64,000 bases of DNA. Origin: Atrina japonica (Eukaryota > Mollusca > Bivalvia > Pterioida > Pinnidae). Each line of letters starts with the position of its first letter. The first letter of the stretch is position 1. The notes under the pieces are model-generated. The model was given only the letters and a program-made list of their open reading frames with translations. It searched no databases and was not told the DNA's origin. Positions 48,854-60,003 of the stretch are shown piece after piece. The DNA is taken from assembly GCA_030159075.1 (NCBI GenBank), contig BROG01000006.1:1258001-1322000 (forward strand), written 5' to 3'. The translations under genes were made by a program, and so were the position numbers.

Positions 48854-49269
48854 CTGGGCCCAAAGTCACCAAATTTACTCAATACTCAAGCTCAACTTTT
48901 ATTTCATTATTTTGACTATACAATTGTTTGTAAAACTTTTGGGTTAATTGACTAGGAAACATATTATTATTTTTCATCATTCACATATAAATTTTTGTGT
49001 CACACCTACAATGTATGATTTTCTTGTGAAAAATGAATACCTAGGTTGAGTCTGGTACTCAAAATTTGAGTATGTACTAAAAACAATTTTTAAATATTTC
49101 TGAAGTTTTCTTTAAATGAACAACATTTTTTTTTATCAATATTTACAATTTTATGCCATCAATATACAAACATGTAAAGTTACAAAATAAACTGTGTGTG
49201 TTTTTACTTTAAAATAATGAAAAGTTAGTTGAGCTTGAGTACTGAGTAAAGTTGGTGACTTCGGGCTCT
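48854..49269. mobile_element. Palindromic GGGCC-ended MITE
   Basis: CTGGGCCCAAAGTCACC at the left and GGTGACTTCGGGCTC at the right. Same interior as 26972-27383. Confidence 0.8.
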
Positions 49270-50164
49270 GCTGTTTTAATCTTTATATCTTGTGGGTATC
49301 TCTGGTCATTTCACTGAAATTAGAAGTTGCTGTCTAAATGAAAAATTCAATCACTTTCATCATGGCTACATGATGTCGTAACATAGTTATGTATATCTTT
49401 ACTAACGATATATGCAATCCAGAGGGTTTTATTTATGTTATGCTAATTGTTAACGAATATTCGTTATTTGATTACTTGAAACATATTGCATTTCTGTTAA
49501 TGTATATTGGTTTTTAAAACCACTGAAAAAGCATTACTCTAGTTTTACAGATTGTATGTATATTCATGTATATATATATATACGATTTTTCTTTTTCTCT
49601 TTTTTTCATATTTTGTTGATTGATGATGAAGATTTGGTACACAATAAAAAGAGCCTGTCGTGAGCCATAGAAGGAGTAATGATGGAATCAAAATAAGCCA
49701 ACATTAAAAAATTATTCAGATGATGTGTCCTACTCAGTAATTAAAGGAGAGGGTCAGCTGGTATCTCACATTTTGAAATTTTTCTTTTTCATATTGATTT
49801 ATGAATTGGACAAAATTTCAGATTTTTTTTATGAGAAAAAAAGAAATAAAAAGGCAAAACTGCCACTTTTTAAGTGGGCTGGTCAGGTCACATATATATA
49901 TATTTTTTCATCTTTGGCCTTATCTAAAGTAAAGCAGTTCAAAATGTTCTTACAGACAAATTCTCAACTCTGAACTATCATACAATGAGTAACTTTGGAA
50001 ATAATTTAAAAATTGAAAAAATAAAATAAGCAGTCAGGATTCAACTTGGAAGATGTAAGTTACATTCTCCCAAAAAGATGACTGCCACCAACCTATACCA
50101 CAATTTGTATTTGTATGTATAAATGACGTTGCTTCAAATGTCTAAAAGTATACATAATGCAGGG
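49270..50164. other. No gene seen
   Basis: AT-rich spacer with a short TA tract near 49570. Confidence 0.4.
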
Positions 50165-50360
50165 ACGGCTGAAATAAGGCCCTTTGTTCCCTAATGCAAA
50201 ACAAAGGTAATGCTTACCTATTTCCAGTCAAAATTTCCCAATTGAAGTCAAATGACAATGGATTTGAAGATATTTTTGTATTTTCTAACAGATTTGTGTA
50301 CTTTTACATTTTCCATTTTCAATGGAACGATCCTAAAATTCCCAATTCAAAGGGCCGACA
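50165..50360 (-). repeat. Dispersed repeat, copy 2
   Basis: Reverse complement of the repeat at 36475-36690. Ends AAGGCCC and GGGCC. Confidence 0.65.
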
Positions 50361-50605
50361 AACAGCATTAATTGGTGGAGTGAGAGAACTCGGTTATAGT
50401 GTACCCAGGGAGAGACCCTCTTGTAAAGGAAAGAATGTACGTATCTATCTATCTATCTATCCATCTATCTATAAAAAGCACAAATACAGAAATAAAAAGC
50501 CACCTACAAACTCATCATGCCCCGCCTGGGGTTTCAACCTACGACAACAATCGCCTGGCTCTCGTGCTTGACGCCCTTACCACTTGGCCATCTATGCATT
50601 CACAA
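50361..50605 (-). mobile_element. tRNA-derived SINE, family A-like
   Basis: The minus strand starts with a tRNA-like head, GATGGCCAAGTGGTAAGGGC (box A-like) and GTAGGTTGAAACCCC (box B-like). It then contains CTCTCCCTGGGTACACTA, as in the family A body. A (CTAT)n tract lies at 50440-50470. Confidence 0.6.
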
Positions 50606-51650
50606 AAAATTAATATTTTGATAGTGGTGAGTAGGGTTCCAAACATGAAAACTTGGTCATAGAGATAGAGGTGAAAGAAGTTTATCCTAATGTAAATGAC
50701 AATTAATCGATGATGATGCATGTAGAAAAATACAGGTATATATAAAGCACAAATGTCACTACAACATTAACCATTTACTATGAACCTTGGATCAGAAATG
50801 ATACTTTGGTAACTTTGTAGGTACCGTGTTATTTCTGTATTTGTGCTTCATGTATGATGTGTATATATATATATATATATACACACACACATATATATAT
50901 TGTGTCTAAATATGACACTGTATTTACAATATATATGCATGGGCGGCATGTGCATATTTAGAAAAAAATATCTATGGTTCAAATTTAAGAAAATATATAT
51001 CCTAAAATAAGCCAACTTTTTAAATGAAAAGACAAAGGTTTTATAGATGTTCAGTGCATTTTTGTAGATACTGATTAAATTTTCTAAGCAGGAGAATTAT
51101 GGTTCACCTGATGTTTATCACAATCAATATTGATTTTTGCGAAATTAATACTAAAAAGTGCTACTATCGTTTATTAATACTTTTATCATAAAGTTTTATG
51201 TTTTATAACATGTGTGATTTAAAGAAGCATATAATTGATTTGTCATCATTTTCAACACAATTTCTGTAGGATATTGATTTAATACACATTTATATATGGC
51301 AATGCTTATTAATTAAATGTTGTAGATGCAATGGGGAGCCTATATCTGATATATAGAGGCCCGAGAGGGGCTATATCATTCCCCTGATCACCATCAACAA
51401 ATGCAAAAAGACTAAGATTAAAATGTAAGCTAAATTAAATAAAACAAGAAATTTGATAATCTTACAAATTTAGTTTTGTTGTGGGTTTTGGGTCTAAAGA
51501 AGATGTTTGCCAAAAGAAGGACCTTCCAGGAGCAGTTTTGCAGCAACCCTGGATCCACCCCTGGGCATGCTTGGCAAGGCAAACAATAACACATGTAGGA
51601 AACTACTACAACTTTAGATTTCATCAAAATTCATCAACTTTTTCTCAAAG
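50606..51650. other. No gene seen
   Basis: TA/CA microsatellite at 50864-50900; otherwise AT-rich and unassigned. Confidence 0.4.
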
Positions 51651-51654
51651 AAGA

Positions 51655-52215
51655 TGTTGTATGTGGTGTAATACTTGCATCAGAGCATCAATTTCTCTTT
51701 TTCAACTGAATAAATATGTGTACCAAGATCAAATTGCACATCCAGATTCTGCCAGTAACAAATTAATCCATTTACCCCTAAAGACAAATTTGGACTGGTC
51801 CAAGTCATTGATTTACAGAAGAGTCCATTATTTTTCAGGGGTCAATGAGTTAAAGCAATACTGTCTATTTTCCAAAAATAGGAGTGAACAAGTTTTGCCT
51901 TACTCTTAATTCCAGGTATTACTGTACTCGTAATATTTTTGTGCCAACATGTATATGTCTAACAAGGCAAAGTGGCATATCTTGTGCTGTAATACATGTA
52001 CTTGCATCAGTGCATCCATTTCTCTTTTTCAACTGAATAAATATGTGTACCAAGATAAAATTGCAAATCCGGATTCTGCCAGTAACAAATTAAAACAATT
52101 CTGTCTATTTTCTAAAACTAGAAGTGAACAAGTAAAATATTTTGCCTTACTCTTAGTTCCAGGTACTACTGTACCCGTAATATTTTTGTGCCAACATGTA
52201 TAGGTCTAACAAGGT
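51655..52215. repeat. Direct tandem duplication, unit about 250 bp
   Basis: 51655-51960 and 51980-52215 align through CTTGCATCAG, AACTGAATAAATATGTGTAC, GATTCTGCCAGTAACAAATTA and TTTTTGTGCCAACATGTATA. The left copy is longer because it contains the 83-bp MITE at 51767-51849. Confidence 0.9.
51767..51849. mobile_element. TTAA-target mini-MITE with preserved empty site
   Basis: Flanked by TTAA at 51763-51766 and 51850-51853. The second duplicate (52090-52093) has a single TTAA at the same place. Ends TCCATTTACCCCTAAAG and CAGGGGTCAATGAG are inverted. TTAA duplications are made by piggyBac and Kolobok transposases; the source here is unknown. Confidence 0.9.
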
Positions 52216-52269
52216 ATAGTAAAATCCATATAATCTGGTGGGGTGGAGTCTTGTGAACCCTTTCTTGAC

Positions 52270-52489
52270 CTGGTTAAGTTTAAATTTTAGGTAATAAAGC
52301 ATAACATTAAAATTACACCAACACTTGTCACCATACATAAGAGAGTATCCAGTGAAGAATAAATTGTTTTTCCTGTGCAGCTTGTCATAACTGAAAAAGT
52401 GAGTACATGTAGAATCATCTGTATGATAATCATACGGTTACTCCGTCCTGCCATCTTACGTGAACCGGACAATAAAGTGACACATCCTG
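52270..52489 (-). CDS. Exon-like hydrophobic frame after a minisatellite
   Basis: Minus-strand frame preceded by an acceptor-like tract (TTTTTTGGGGTTTTGATAATAACAG). It encodes about 70 residues, with hydrophobic segments MIIIQMILHVLTFSVM and LLCMVTSVGVILMLCFIT ending at a TAA. An internal ATG has good Kozak context (AAGATGG, MAGRSNR), so a start here is an alternative reading. A 21-bp minisatellite (52503-52795) occupies the interval between this frame and the exon-like frame at 52918-53185; if both are exons of one gene, the array fills the intron. No recognised family; could be a chance hydrophobic frame. Confidence 0.25.
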
Positions 52490-52502
52490 TTATTATCAAA
52501 AC

Positions 52503-52795
52503 CCCAAAAAACACCGGGTACTGTCAAAACAACACCGGGTACTGTCAAAACAACACCGGATTCTGTCAATACAACACAGGGTACTGTCAAAACAACACCA
52601 GGTACTGTCAAAACAACACCGGATTCTGTCAATACAACACAGGGTACTGTCAAAACAACACTGGGTACTGTCAAAACAACACTGGGTACTGTCAAAACAA
52701 CACCGGGTACTGTCAACACAACACCGGGTACTGTCAACACAAAACTGGGTACTGTCAAAACAACACCGGGTACTGTCAAAACAACACAGTCTATA
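52503..52795. repeat. 21-bp tandem array
   Basis: About 14 copies of AACACCGGGTACTGTCAAAAC. Open frames on both strands reflect the 21-bp period. It lies between two exon-like minus-strand frames. Confidence 0.95.
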
Positions 52796-52917
52796 TTTTT
52801 CAAAAACAGGAATGTACAGGCAATACATGACTTACTGTATTACTGTAGCTCTTATATTTGTGTCACCGAAAACAAGTCTATCATGCCTGTTATGATTCAA
52901 TTTAGTCTCATTGTATT

Positions 52918-53185
52918 TGTTGACATGTGCCATATTATTTTTGTAGATCTATAACATATCAAGAACACATATACTGAATACAGAATGATTGTCACAAAAT
53001 CACATGTTATTGAGAGAACACCTTTTTGCCATCGCAGTTGATCCAAAACTACAATTACGGTAGACATTGGAGTTCCAATCAAAATTACAAGCGATAAGAA
53101 CTTATGAATCATTTGAAATGTACACAAAACACGGCCAATAATTTCTACAAATTTCTGTGATTATTAAAGAAAATCAGATTGACAT
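52918..53185 (-). CDS. Exon-like frame with two membrane-type segments
   Basis: On the minus strand a strong acceptor (pyrimidine-rich tract, then AATCACAG) is followed by an open frame starting AAA TTT GTA GAA ATT. It runs about 85 codons to a TGA. The translation is protein-like, with two hydrophobic stretches (FLSLVILIGTPMSTVIVVL and FVTIILYSVYVFLICY) separated by a short segment containing DQLRWQKG, and a basic tail. I see no convincing donor before the stop, so this would be a last exon or a degenerate one. It lies between two other exon-like frames on the same strand (53267-53485 and 52270-52489). No family was recognised. It could be a pseudogene fragment or a chance frame; the acceptor and hydrophobic pattern favour a real or once-real exon. 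Confidence 0.35.
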
Positions 53186-53266
53186 TGATGAAAAGTTGTA
53201 AAACAAAAGAAGTAACATTTATGATGTTTGCTGTATCTATTGATTTTGACGTCTGCTTTAACAAGG

Positions 53267-53485
53267 ATTGAAATTCTTCAGAGGCGCATTATGTACATCT
53301 CTTAGGTTCTGCCTCAAATTAACTGTGATGGCAAACTTGGAGAGATACTGTAGAATTGTCTGTAACAAGATTACACAGGTCTGCTGGGCATTCAATATCA
53401 CTACTTCATTGTCCTTATCTGCCTTGTCGTGGAAAATAATCGGCCAGTCACCAATATGAAACAACATTTAGCAAACATATCTATC
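53267..53485 (-). pseudogene. Exon-like remnant with frame disruption
   Basis: A good minus-strand acceptor (TTTTTTGGTTTTGCTCATCAG, cut at 53485/53486) precedes coding-like sequence. The frame directly after the acceptor reads about 27 codons (IDMFAKCCFILVTGRLF...) and then meets TAG. A second frame opens nearby and gives a longer protein-like stretch containing GDWPIIFHDKADKDNEVV, an ILLQTILQYLSKFAIT segment and LRQNLRDVHNAPLK before a stop at about 53258. No single frame spans the region from the acceptor, so it may be frame-shifted, or there may be a second acceptor near the ACAAG/GCAG around 53418-53427. No clear donor. Function not recognised. It may belong to the same gene as the frame at 52918-53185. 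Confidence 0.25.
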
Positions 53486-53611
53486 TGATGAGCAAAACCA
53501 AAAAAGTCAGTGATCAATGAATAAGGGGAAGTAACTCTGTTTGATTTTGTCATGATTATTACATGTACATTTATTGGTGTATATTTTATGAATTTAAATT
53601 TTGTATGCTAA

Positions 53612-53682
53612 TTAACTGATCCCTGGAAGAAATTATCAATGACTTAGCCCAATCCATTTGTGACATAGGGGTGAATAGGTAC
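53612..53682. mobile_element. TTAA mini-MITE, diverged
   Basis: TTAA-CTGATCCCTGGAAG ... ATCAATGACTTAGCCCAATC ... TAGGGGTGAATAGG; the right TTAA is lost. Confidence 0.5.
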
Positions 53683-53869
53683 ATTGCCAGTACTGCTCAT
53701 GAAACCAACCGCCGAACATCTTAGGATAGACACTTTAATTTGAACATAATGTCTGACAAATAAAGATACTTTTGCTTAGTTACCATGCTCTATTTACATA
53801 GTGGACTACAGTAAGTGTTGTGATGTATCTTATATAGACATGAGTCACTTAGTATATCAATGCATCCGC

Positions 53870-54545
53870 TTAAGTCCATACCACAAGTCATAAGTCTATA
53901 CCACAAGTCATAAGTCTATACCACAAGTCATAACTCCATATTGCAGTCATAAGCATCTATCATACCATAAGTCACAATTTTATATGGTACCAAAAGTCCA
54001 TACCATATGTCATAAGTCTAAACCACAGCTCATAAGTCTGTACCACAAGCCATAAGTCCATACCAGAAGTCATAAATCTATACCACAAGTGATAATTCTA
54101 TACCACAAGTGATAAGTCTGTACCACAAGTCATAAGTCCATATTGCAGTCATAAGCATCTATCATACCATAAGTCACTAATCTATATAGTACCATAAGTC
54201 ATAAGTCTGTACCACAGGAAATAAGTCTGTACCACAAGCAATAAGTCCATACCACAAGTAATAAGTCCATAACACTTGTCATAAGTGTGTACCACAAATC
54301 ACAAGGCTATACAACAAGTCACAAGTCTGTAATATAAGTCATAAGTCCGTAACCCAAGTCATAAGCCTGTACCACAGTCATAAGTCCATATCACAAGTCA
54401 AATATCCTTACAACAGGCCATAAGCTGTACCATAAGGCACAAGTCTATACCACAAGTCATAGGTCTGTACCATTAGTCATAAGTCTGTACCATAAGTCAT
54501 AAGTCCATATCACAGGTCATAAGTCTGTATCACAAGTAAAAACAA
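53870..54545. repeat. About 20-bp tandem array, diverged
   Basis: Around 33 imperfect copies of ATAAGTCTGTACCACAAGTC with scattered changes. A larger block (ATTGCAGTCATAAGCATC) occurs twice. Confidence 0.9.
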
Positions 54546-55240
54546 TATTAAAATCTTAAAATCGAGACAGATTTCCTGGTTAGTAACCTCCAAACATTGA
54601 ATTATGATCTCTTTATCGTTAAAAATATTTCATTTATAGATTATTTCGGAAGCCCAATAAGGTAATCTCTAGCTTCGAAACAAAAAAAATCACCATTTTC
54701 CCTTGGTCCAGGGTACGTTTCCCAGAAATGTATGTGAAAAAGTGGGGGGCGCCCCTGGCCCCACCCCAGTTCCTATGCCTATGAAAGTTGCACAAATATA
54801 TTTGAATAATGACTAGATTTCAATTAATATGAAACTTTTTATTATATTATGTTCGAGAGTTCTTACATATTTTGAAAGTGGCTAAAATGGATAATCTTTA
54901 AATTCAAGCATTTACTTCACCATTTACTATCCACACTCGACCTAGTTTCAGTCCATCAATTTGTCGAAAAAATCACAAAATCAATCGTGGAATATTTGGT
55001 ACATAAAACCTGGGTTGTATAAATTTTATTTAATCAACCTGTAAAATGGTATTTTACGGCATTTTTGCATTTATAGATTTACAGCTGACCGTGACCGTCA
55101 AGCATATTTTTAAAAATTTACTGCTTTCCTGTTCTATCTGTTGTGATTAGTGATATTAATTTTGACATGTGTTTTATTTATTTCATATGTGTTTGCCGAT
55201 TATAAAATTCCCATCTTTCAAGTTGTTTTCCCAATTTTTG
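54546..55240. other. No gene seen
   Basis: 54715-54785 has GGTACGTTTCCCAGAAATG and a GGGGGGCGCCCCTGG patch, probably a repeat fragment. Confidence 0.4.
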
Positions 55241-55241
55241 T

Positions 55242-55300
<59 letters not shown>
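55241..55300. repeat. (CT)n microsatellite
   Basis: Uninterrupted CT tract. Confidence 0.95.
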
Positions 55301-55304
<4 letters not shown>

Positions 55305-56125
55305 ATGTTATTTTTTCACAAGTGCATAACATAAAATCTAAATAAAAATTTACATCACATGTGTTTACCCAATATTTTAACATGTTGAACACTCAGAAGA
55401 AATAAACTGACTTTATAAAAACAACTCTATCTATGTTCAGTTTTTAACAGAATAATGGGTGATATACACAGCAAAAAGTAATTAACATTTAGGAGGGGTA
55501 ATCAACTTGATTATCACCATTTACTTAAGTTTAGAGTTCAATTTGATGTCAGTTTAATACAGATTTAATGTGAAATATGTTTTGTTAAAGAAGATAAAAC
55601 CCTGTTTATGCAAAATAAAAACGATAAATTTGATGGTATTTTGCCTTCTCCAATGTTGAAATATACCTAAAATAAAAATAACGTCAACACTGCATCAAAC
55701 GTAATGCTTCATGGTGTTTTTGTCTTACGCAAGTACTTTTCAAGCCCTGACGTCAAAAGTCTAACACCACTTTTTAAAGTTATATTTCTCTGTAAAATAT
55801 TTTCACGAATACTGACCAGAGACATTCACGATGAATACAGATTTCTCTTCTCGTCAAAGTGATATAAAAATCACAAAATGTGAAAACATTGCCATAAGGA
55901 CCCTTTTTATTTGACGTGACCCATATATATATATATCCTCGAGACACCATTTTACATCCATTTAAGATACAACAAGATTATATCTAAACAAAAAGAAACC
56001 AAAACTTACGATTATTTATATACATTCATCAATTATTGGTGGTTAAATTTGGTTAGTTAGAAGAATATCGAGAATAGGAAATCGGAATGTGATTATTGAT
56101 AAGCATGAAAATACATGGTCCAACA

Positions 56126-56164
<39 letters not shown>

Positions 56165-56646
56165 CACACCTATTACCATACATAGATTAACACTTATATA
56201 CATACTTACACACATAAGCAAGTAAGGTCACATAAAATATTACTGTTCAAGATTTGTATCTCATTTACAAGAATTCAAAATAAAAAAAAATGTCAATAAA
56301 CATAGTTATTGGAAACTACAAAAATCCTTAAAGTTAACAGCAAGGTGTTAGTGATATGTGGTGTGTCAAACACAGTGACAATATACAATGTACAAAGTAG
56401 GTGTAGAGAGGCTTCTGTAAGCCTGAACTCTATCTAACAGGAAGCAAGGATGTAATAAAATGTTTGTTGCCAATAAAAGATGTGTTTTAAATTTAAGCAA
56501 TACAATTCTAATTTCTTTCACTATTTGCTATATTAAAATTTACTGAAGCAGTGAGCAACAGAGGCCTGGAATCAATATCTGCTGGCAAATAGAAACCAAA
56601 CATATAAAGCTTATGTTGTGATTTCTATCAAAAGATTTTCAATACA
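55301..56646. other. No gene seen
   Basis: AT-rich, with TA tracts at about 55924 and 56131. Confidence 0.4.
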
Positions 56647-56773
56647 TACAGTAAAATCTCACTATTAAGACCACCTTTGTTAGAGTACCGTACCAGAAAG
56701 TCGTAGGTCTGGTGGTCTGATTATTGAGGTGGTCTTCCAAGCAAGGCGACCTTTAGGAGAGGTTCCACTTTAC
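56647..56773. mobile_element. Tc1/mariner-type MITE
   Basis: TA-CAGTAAAATCTCACTATTAAGACCACC at the left (split here as CAGTAAAATC and TTAAGACCACC), GAGGTTCCACTTTA at the right. Confidence 0.6.
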
Positions 56774-56886
56774 TTAAAGACATCATTTTTCTACTGTTTG
56801 GTGCTTTTTCACTGAATTTCATTATTTTTTCCATCTTAAATATCTTTAACTCAGTGAATTGTTAAAAAATGCATCCCCTATTGGAA

Positions 56887-57050
56887 TACAGTAAAACTTG
56901 TATACAACGACCTCCTTAGGGACACAACAAAACTGGTCTTTTTAGGGAGGTATATAGAGGTTGATTTGTAGACAAATGGTACAGCAAAAAATGGTCTTTG
57001 TGACCAGGTGGTCTTTATACATAGGTGGTCACTAAAGCAGGTTTACTGTA
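56887..57050. mobile_element. Tc1/mariner-type MITE
   Basis: TA-CAGTAAAACTTG at the left and GCAGGTTTACTG-TA at the right. It directly abuts the 46-bp array. Confidence 0.75.
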
Positions 57051-57061
57051 CTAAAGAGCAA

Positions 57062-59130
57062 AACAGAGCTACACTCTGCAAGTCCCTTTCTAATTTACCT
57101 ACATCAAAACAGAGATATACTGTCCAAGTCCCTTTGTAATTTGCCTACATCAAAACAGAGATATACTGTCCAAGTCCCTTTCTAATTTACCTACATCAAA
57201 ACAGAGATATACTGTCCAAGTCCCTTTGTAATTTGTCTACATCAAAACAGAGATATACTGTCCAAGTCCCTTTCTAATTTGCCTACATCAAAACAGAGAT
57301 ATACTGTCCAAGTCCCTTTGTAATTTGCTTATATCAAAACAGAGATATACTGTCCAAGTCCCTTTCTAATTTGCCTACATCAAAACAGAGATATACTGTC
57401 CAAGTCCCTTTGTAATTTGCTTATATCAAAACAGAGATATACTGTCCAAGTCCCTTTGTAATTTGCCTACATCAAAACAGAGATATACTGTCCAAGTCCC
57501 TTTGTAATTTGTCTACATCAAAACAGAGATATACTGTCCAAGTCCCTTTGTAATTTGCTTATATCAAAACAGAGATATACTGTCCAAGTCCCTTTGTAAT
57601 TTGCCTACATCAAAACAGAGATATACTGTCCAAGTCCCTTTGTAATTTGCTTATATCAAAACAGAGATATACTGTCCAAGTCCCTTTGTAATTTGCCTAC
57701 ATCAAAACAGAGATATACTGTCCAAGTCCCTTTGTAATTTGTCTACATCAAAACAGAGATATACTGTCCAAGTCCCTTTGTAATTTGCCTACATCAAAAC
57801 AGAGATATACTGTCCAAGTCCCTTTGTAATTTGCCTACATCAAAACAGAGATACACTGTCCAAGTCCCTTTGTAATTTGCCTACATCAAAACAGAGATAT
57901 ACTGTCCAAGTCCCTTTGTAATTTGCCTACATCAAAACAGAGATATACTGTCCAAGTCCCTTTGTAATTTGCCTACATCAAAACAGAGATATACTGTCCA
58001 AGTCCCTTTGTAATTTGCTTATATCAAAACAGAGATATACTGTCCAAGTCCCTTTGTAATTTGCTTATATCAAAACAGAGATATACTGTCCAAGTCCCTT
58101 TGTAATTTGCTTATATCAAAACAGAGATATACTCTCCTAGTCCCTTTGTGATTTGCCTATATATAGACAGGCATACACAGTCCAAATCCCTTTGTAATTT
58201 GCCTACATCAAAACAGAGATATACTGTCCAAGTCCCTTTGTGATTTGCTTACCGGTATATCAAAACAGTGCTATACTGTGCAAATCCATTTGTGATTTAC
58301 CTATATAGAAACAGATCTACATGTATGTGGTCCAAGTCACTTTGTGATTTGCCTATATCAAAACAGTGCTATACCCTGCAAGTCCCTTTGTGATTTGCCT
58401 ATATCAAAACAGAGCTATACCCTGCAAGTCCTTTTGTGATTGCCTATATCAAAACAGAGCTATACCGTGTACGTCCCATATGTGATTTGCCTATATCAAA
58501 ACAGAGCTATACTGTGTAAGTCCCATATGTGATTTGCCTATATCAAAACAGAGCTATACCGTGTAAGTCCCATATGTGATTTGCCTATATCAAAACAGAG
58601 CTATACCCTGAAAGTCCCTTTGTGATTTGCCTATATCAAAACAGAGCTATACTGTGTAAGTCCCATATGTGATTTGCCTATATCAAAACAGAGCTATACC
58701 CTGAAAGTCCCTTTGTGATTTGCCTATATCAGAACAGAGCTATACTGTGTAAGTCCCATATGTGATTTGCCTATATCAAAACAGAGCTATACCGTGTAAG
58801 TCCCATATGTGATTTGCCTATATCAAAACAGAGCTATACCCTGAAAGTCCCATATGTGATTTGCCTATATCAAAACAGAGCTATACCGTGTAAGTCCCAT
58901 ATGTGATTTGCCTATATCAAAACAGAGCTTTACTGTGTAAGTCCCATATGTGATTTGCCTATATCAAAACAGAGCTATACCGTGTAAGTCCCATAAGTGA
59001 TTTGCCTATATCAAAACAGAGCTATACTGTGTAAGTCCCATATGTGATTTGCCTATATCAAAACAGAGCTACATTTGTATACTGTCAAAGTCCTGTTGTG
59101 ATTTGCCTATATCAATCCCATACAGAAATA
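57062..59130. repeat. 46-bp tandem array, about 45 copies, two subfamilies
   Basis: Units of CCTACATCAAAACAGAGATA plus TACTGTCCAAGTCCCTTTGTAATTTG (given in two parts: TACTGTCCAAGTCCC and TTTGTAATTTG) fill 57.06-58.15 kb. From about 58.25 kb a second subfamily takes over with GAGCTATACC, TGTAAGTCCCATATGTGATT and TATATC. The junction (58.13-58.38 kb) is diverged. Confidence 0.95.
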
Positions 59131-59551
59131 TGCAGATTGCAAAATCACTTCTTCAGTTATTTATATAATTTTATGTATTATATTAATTTAACTCAACAAG
59201 TCATTGCTCAGTCAGACCAAGGGTAATTAGTAAAGGTAGGTAAAGGTCATGATCAAGGTCAAAAGGTTAGAAATGTTGACACAAATGAAAAATGTCCTGT
59301 CAATAACATGAGAATATCTAAGTTTTATTGCTTACAAAAATAATAGTGAAGGTATTCTTGCCATTGACAGACAAATGGAAAAAAAAACTTAAAGAATAAA
59401 AACAGACAGACAAGTCAAATCTATAAATGTTCCCCAAACTTGTCAATCTTGCGACATAAAATCTACAGTCCTACGAGTAATGACTCAGAAAAAGGTATGG
59501 GCCTCTTTAAGGATGAATTTCTTAGTACAATGTATTTACTAAATCCTTAGA
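59131..59551. other. No gene seen
   Basis: AT-rich spacer. Confidence 0.4.
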
Positions 59552-59730
59552 CGAAAAAAAAACAGTAAACACACTCTAAATTCACAAAAAGATGACAATA
59601 TCTGTATAAGTTACATGGTCAAAGCTTTGATACCATGTAACGTACATACAGAAACTGTGGTCTTTCACTTGATCAAAGCCAAGGGGTAAAAAATTTGTGA
59701 ATTTAGAGTGTGTTCACTGTTTTTTTCTTT
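59552..59730. mobile_element. Inverted-repeat MITE, about 180 bp
   Basis: Left AACAGTAAACACACTCTAAA-TTCACAAA and right TTTGTGAA-TTTAGAGTGTGTTCACTGTT are inverted with one mismatch in about 28 bp. No target duplication identified. Confidence 0.7.
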
Positions 59731-59921
59731 GCATAACGATACTTCCCTTTGGAGGACATTGATTTTTATTGGAATTAAATCCCTAGAGTTCTATCACAAA
59801 GCAAATAGGGAACTTTCAAGTTAGCCTGGATTACTGGATAATCCTGCTTTTATTATTGCTAGTTGCCTGATTCTAGAAAAACGTACCTCAATGTTATTTC
59901 TGGTTTCGATAATATATAGAT

Positions 59922-60003
59922 AGCCCCCATAGCATAATTGGTAAAACCACCCTGCAAGTGTTTGGAAGGTCCTGAGTTCGATTCCCAGTCTGTCCGCACA
60001 TTT
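59922..60003 (+). mobile_element. tRNA-like sequence, probably a SINE head
   Basis: Box A-like TAGCATAATTGGTAAAAC, box B-like GAGTTCGATTCCC and an oligo-T about 15 bases after it. Stem pairing is too poor for a functional tRNA (the acceptor stem does not close), so a tRNA-derived element is more likely. Confidence 0.55.

Noticed and set aside
51481..51909. 142-codon plus-strand frame
   Set aside because: It runs through a non-coding duplication and a MITE; the second duplicate keeps the frame only partly.
52375..52830. 151-codon plus-strand frame and 115-codon minus-strand frame
   Set aside because: Both are the 21-bp array; period divisible by three.
59922..60003. Functional tRNA gene
   Set aside because: A and B box-like motifs are present but the acceptor stem does not pair; SINE-like context is more likely.
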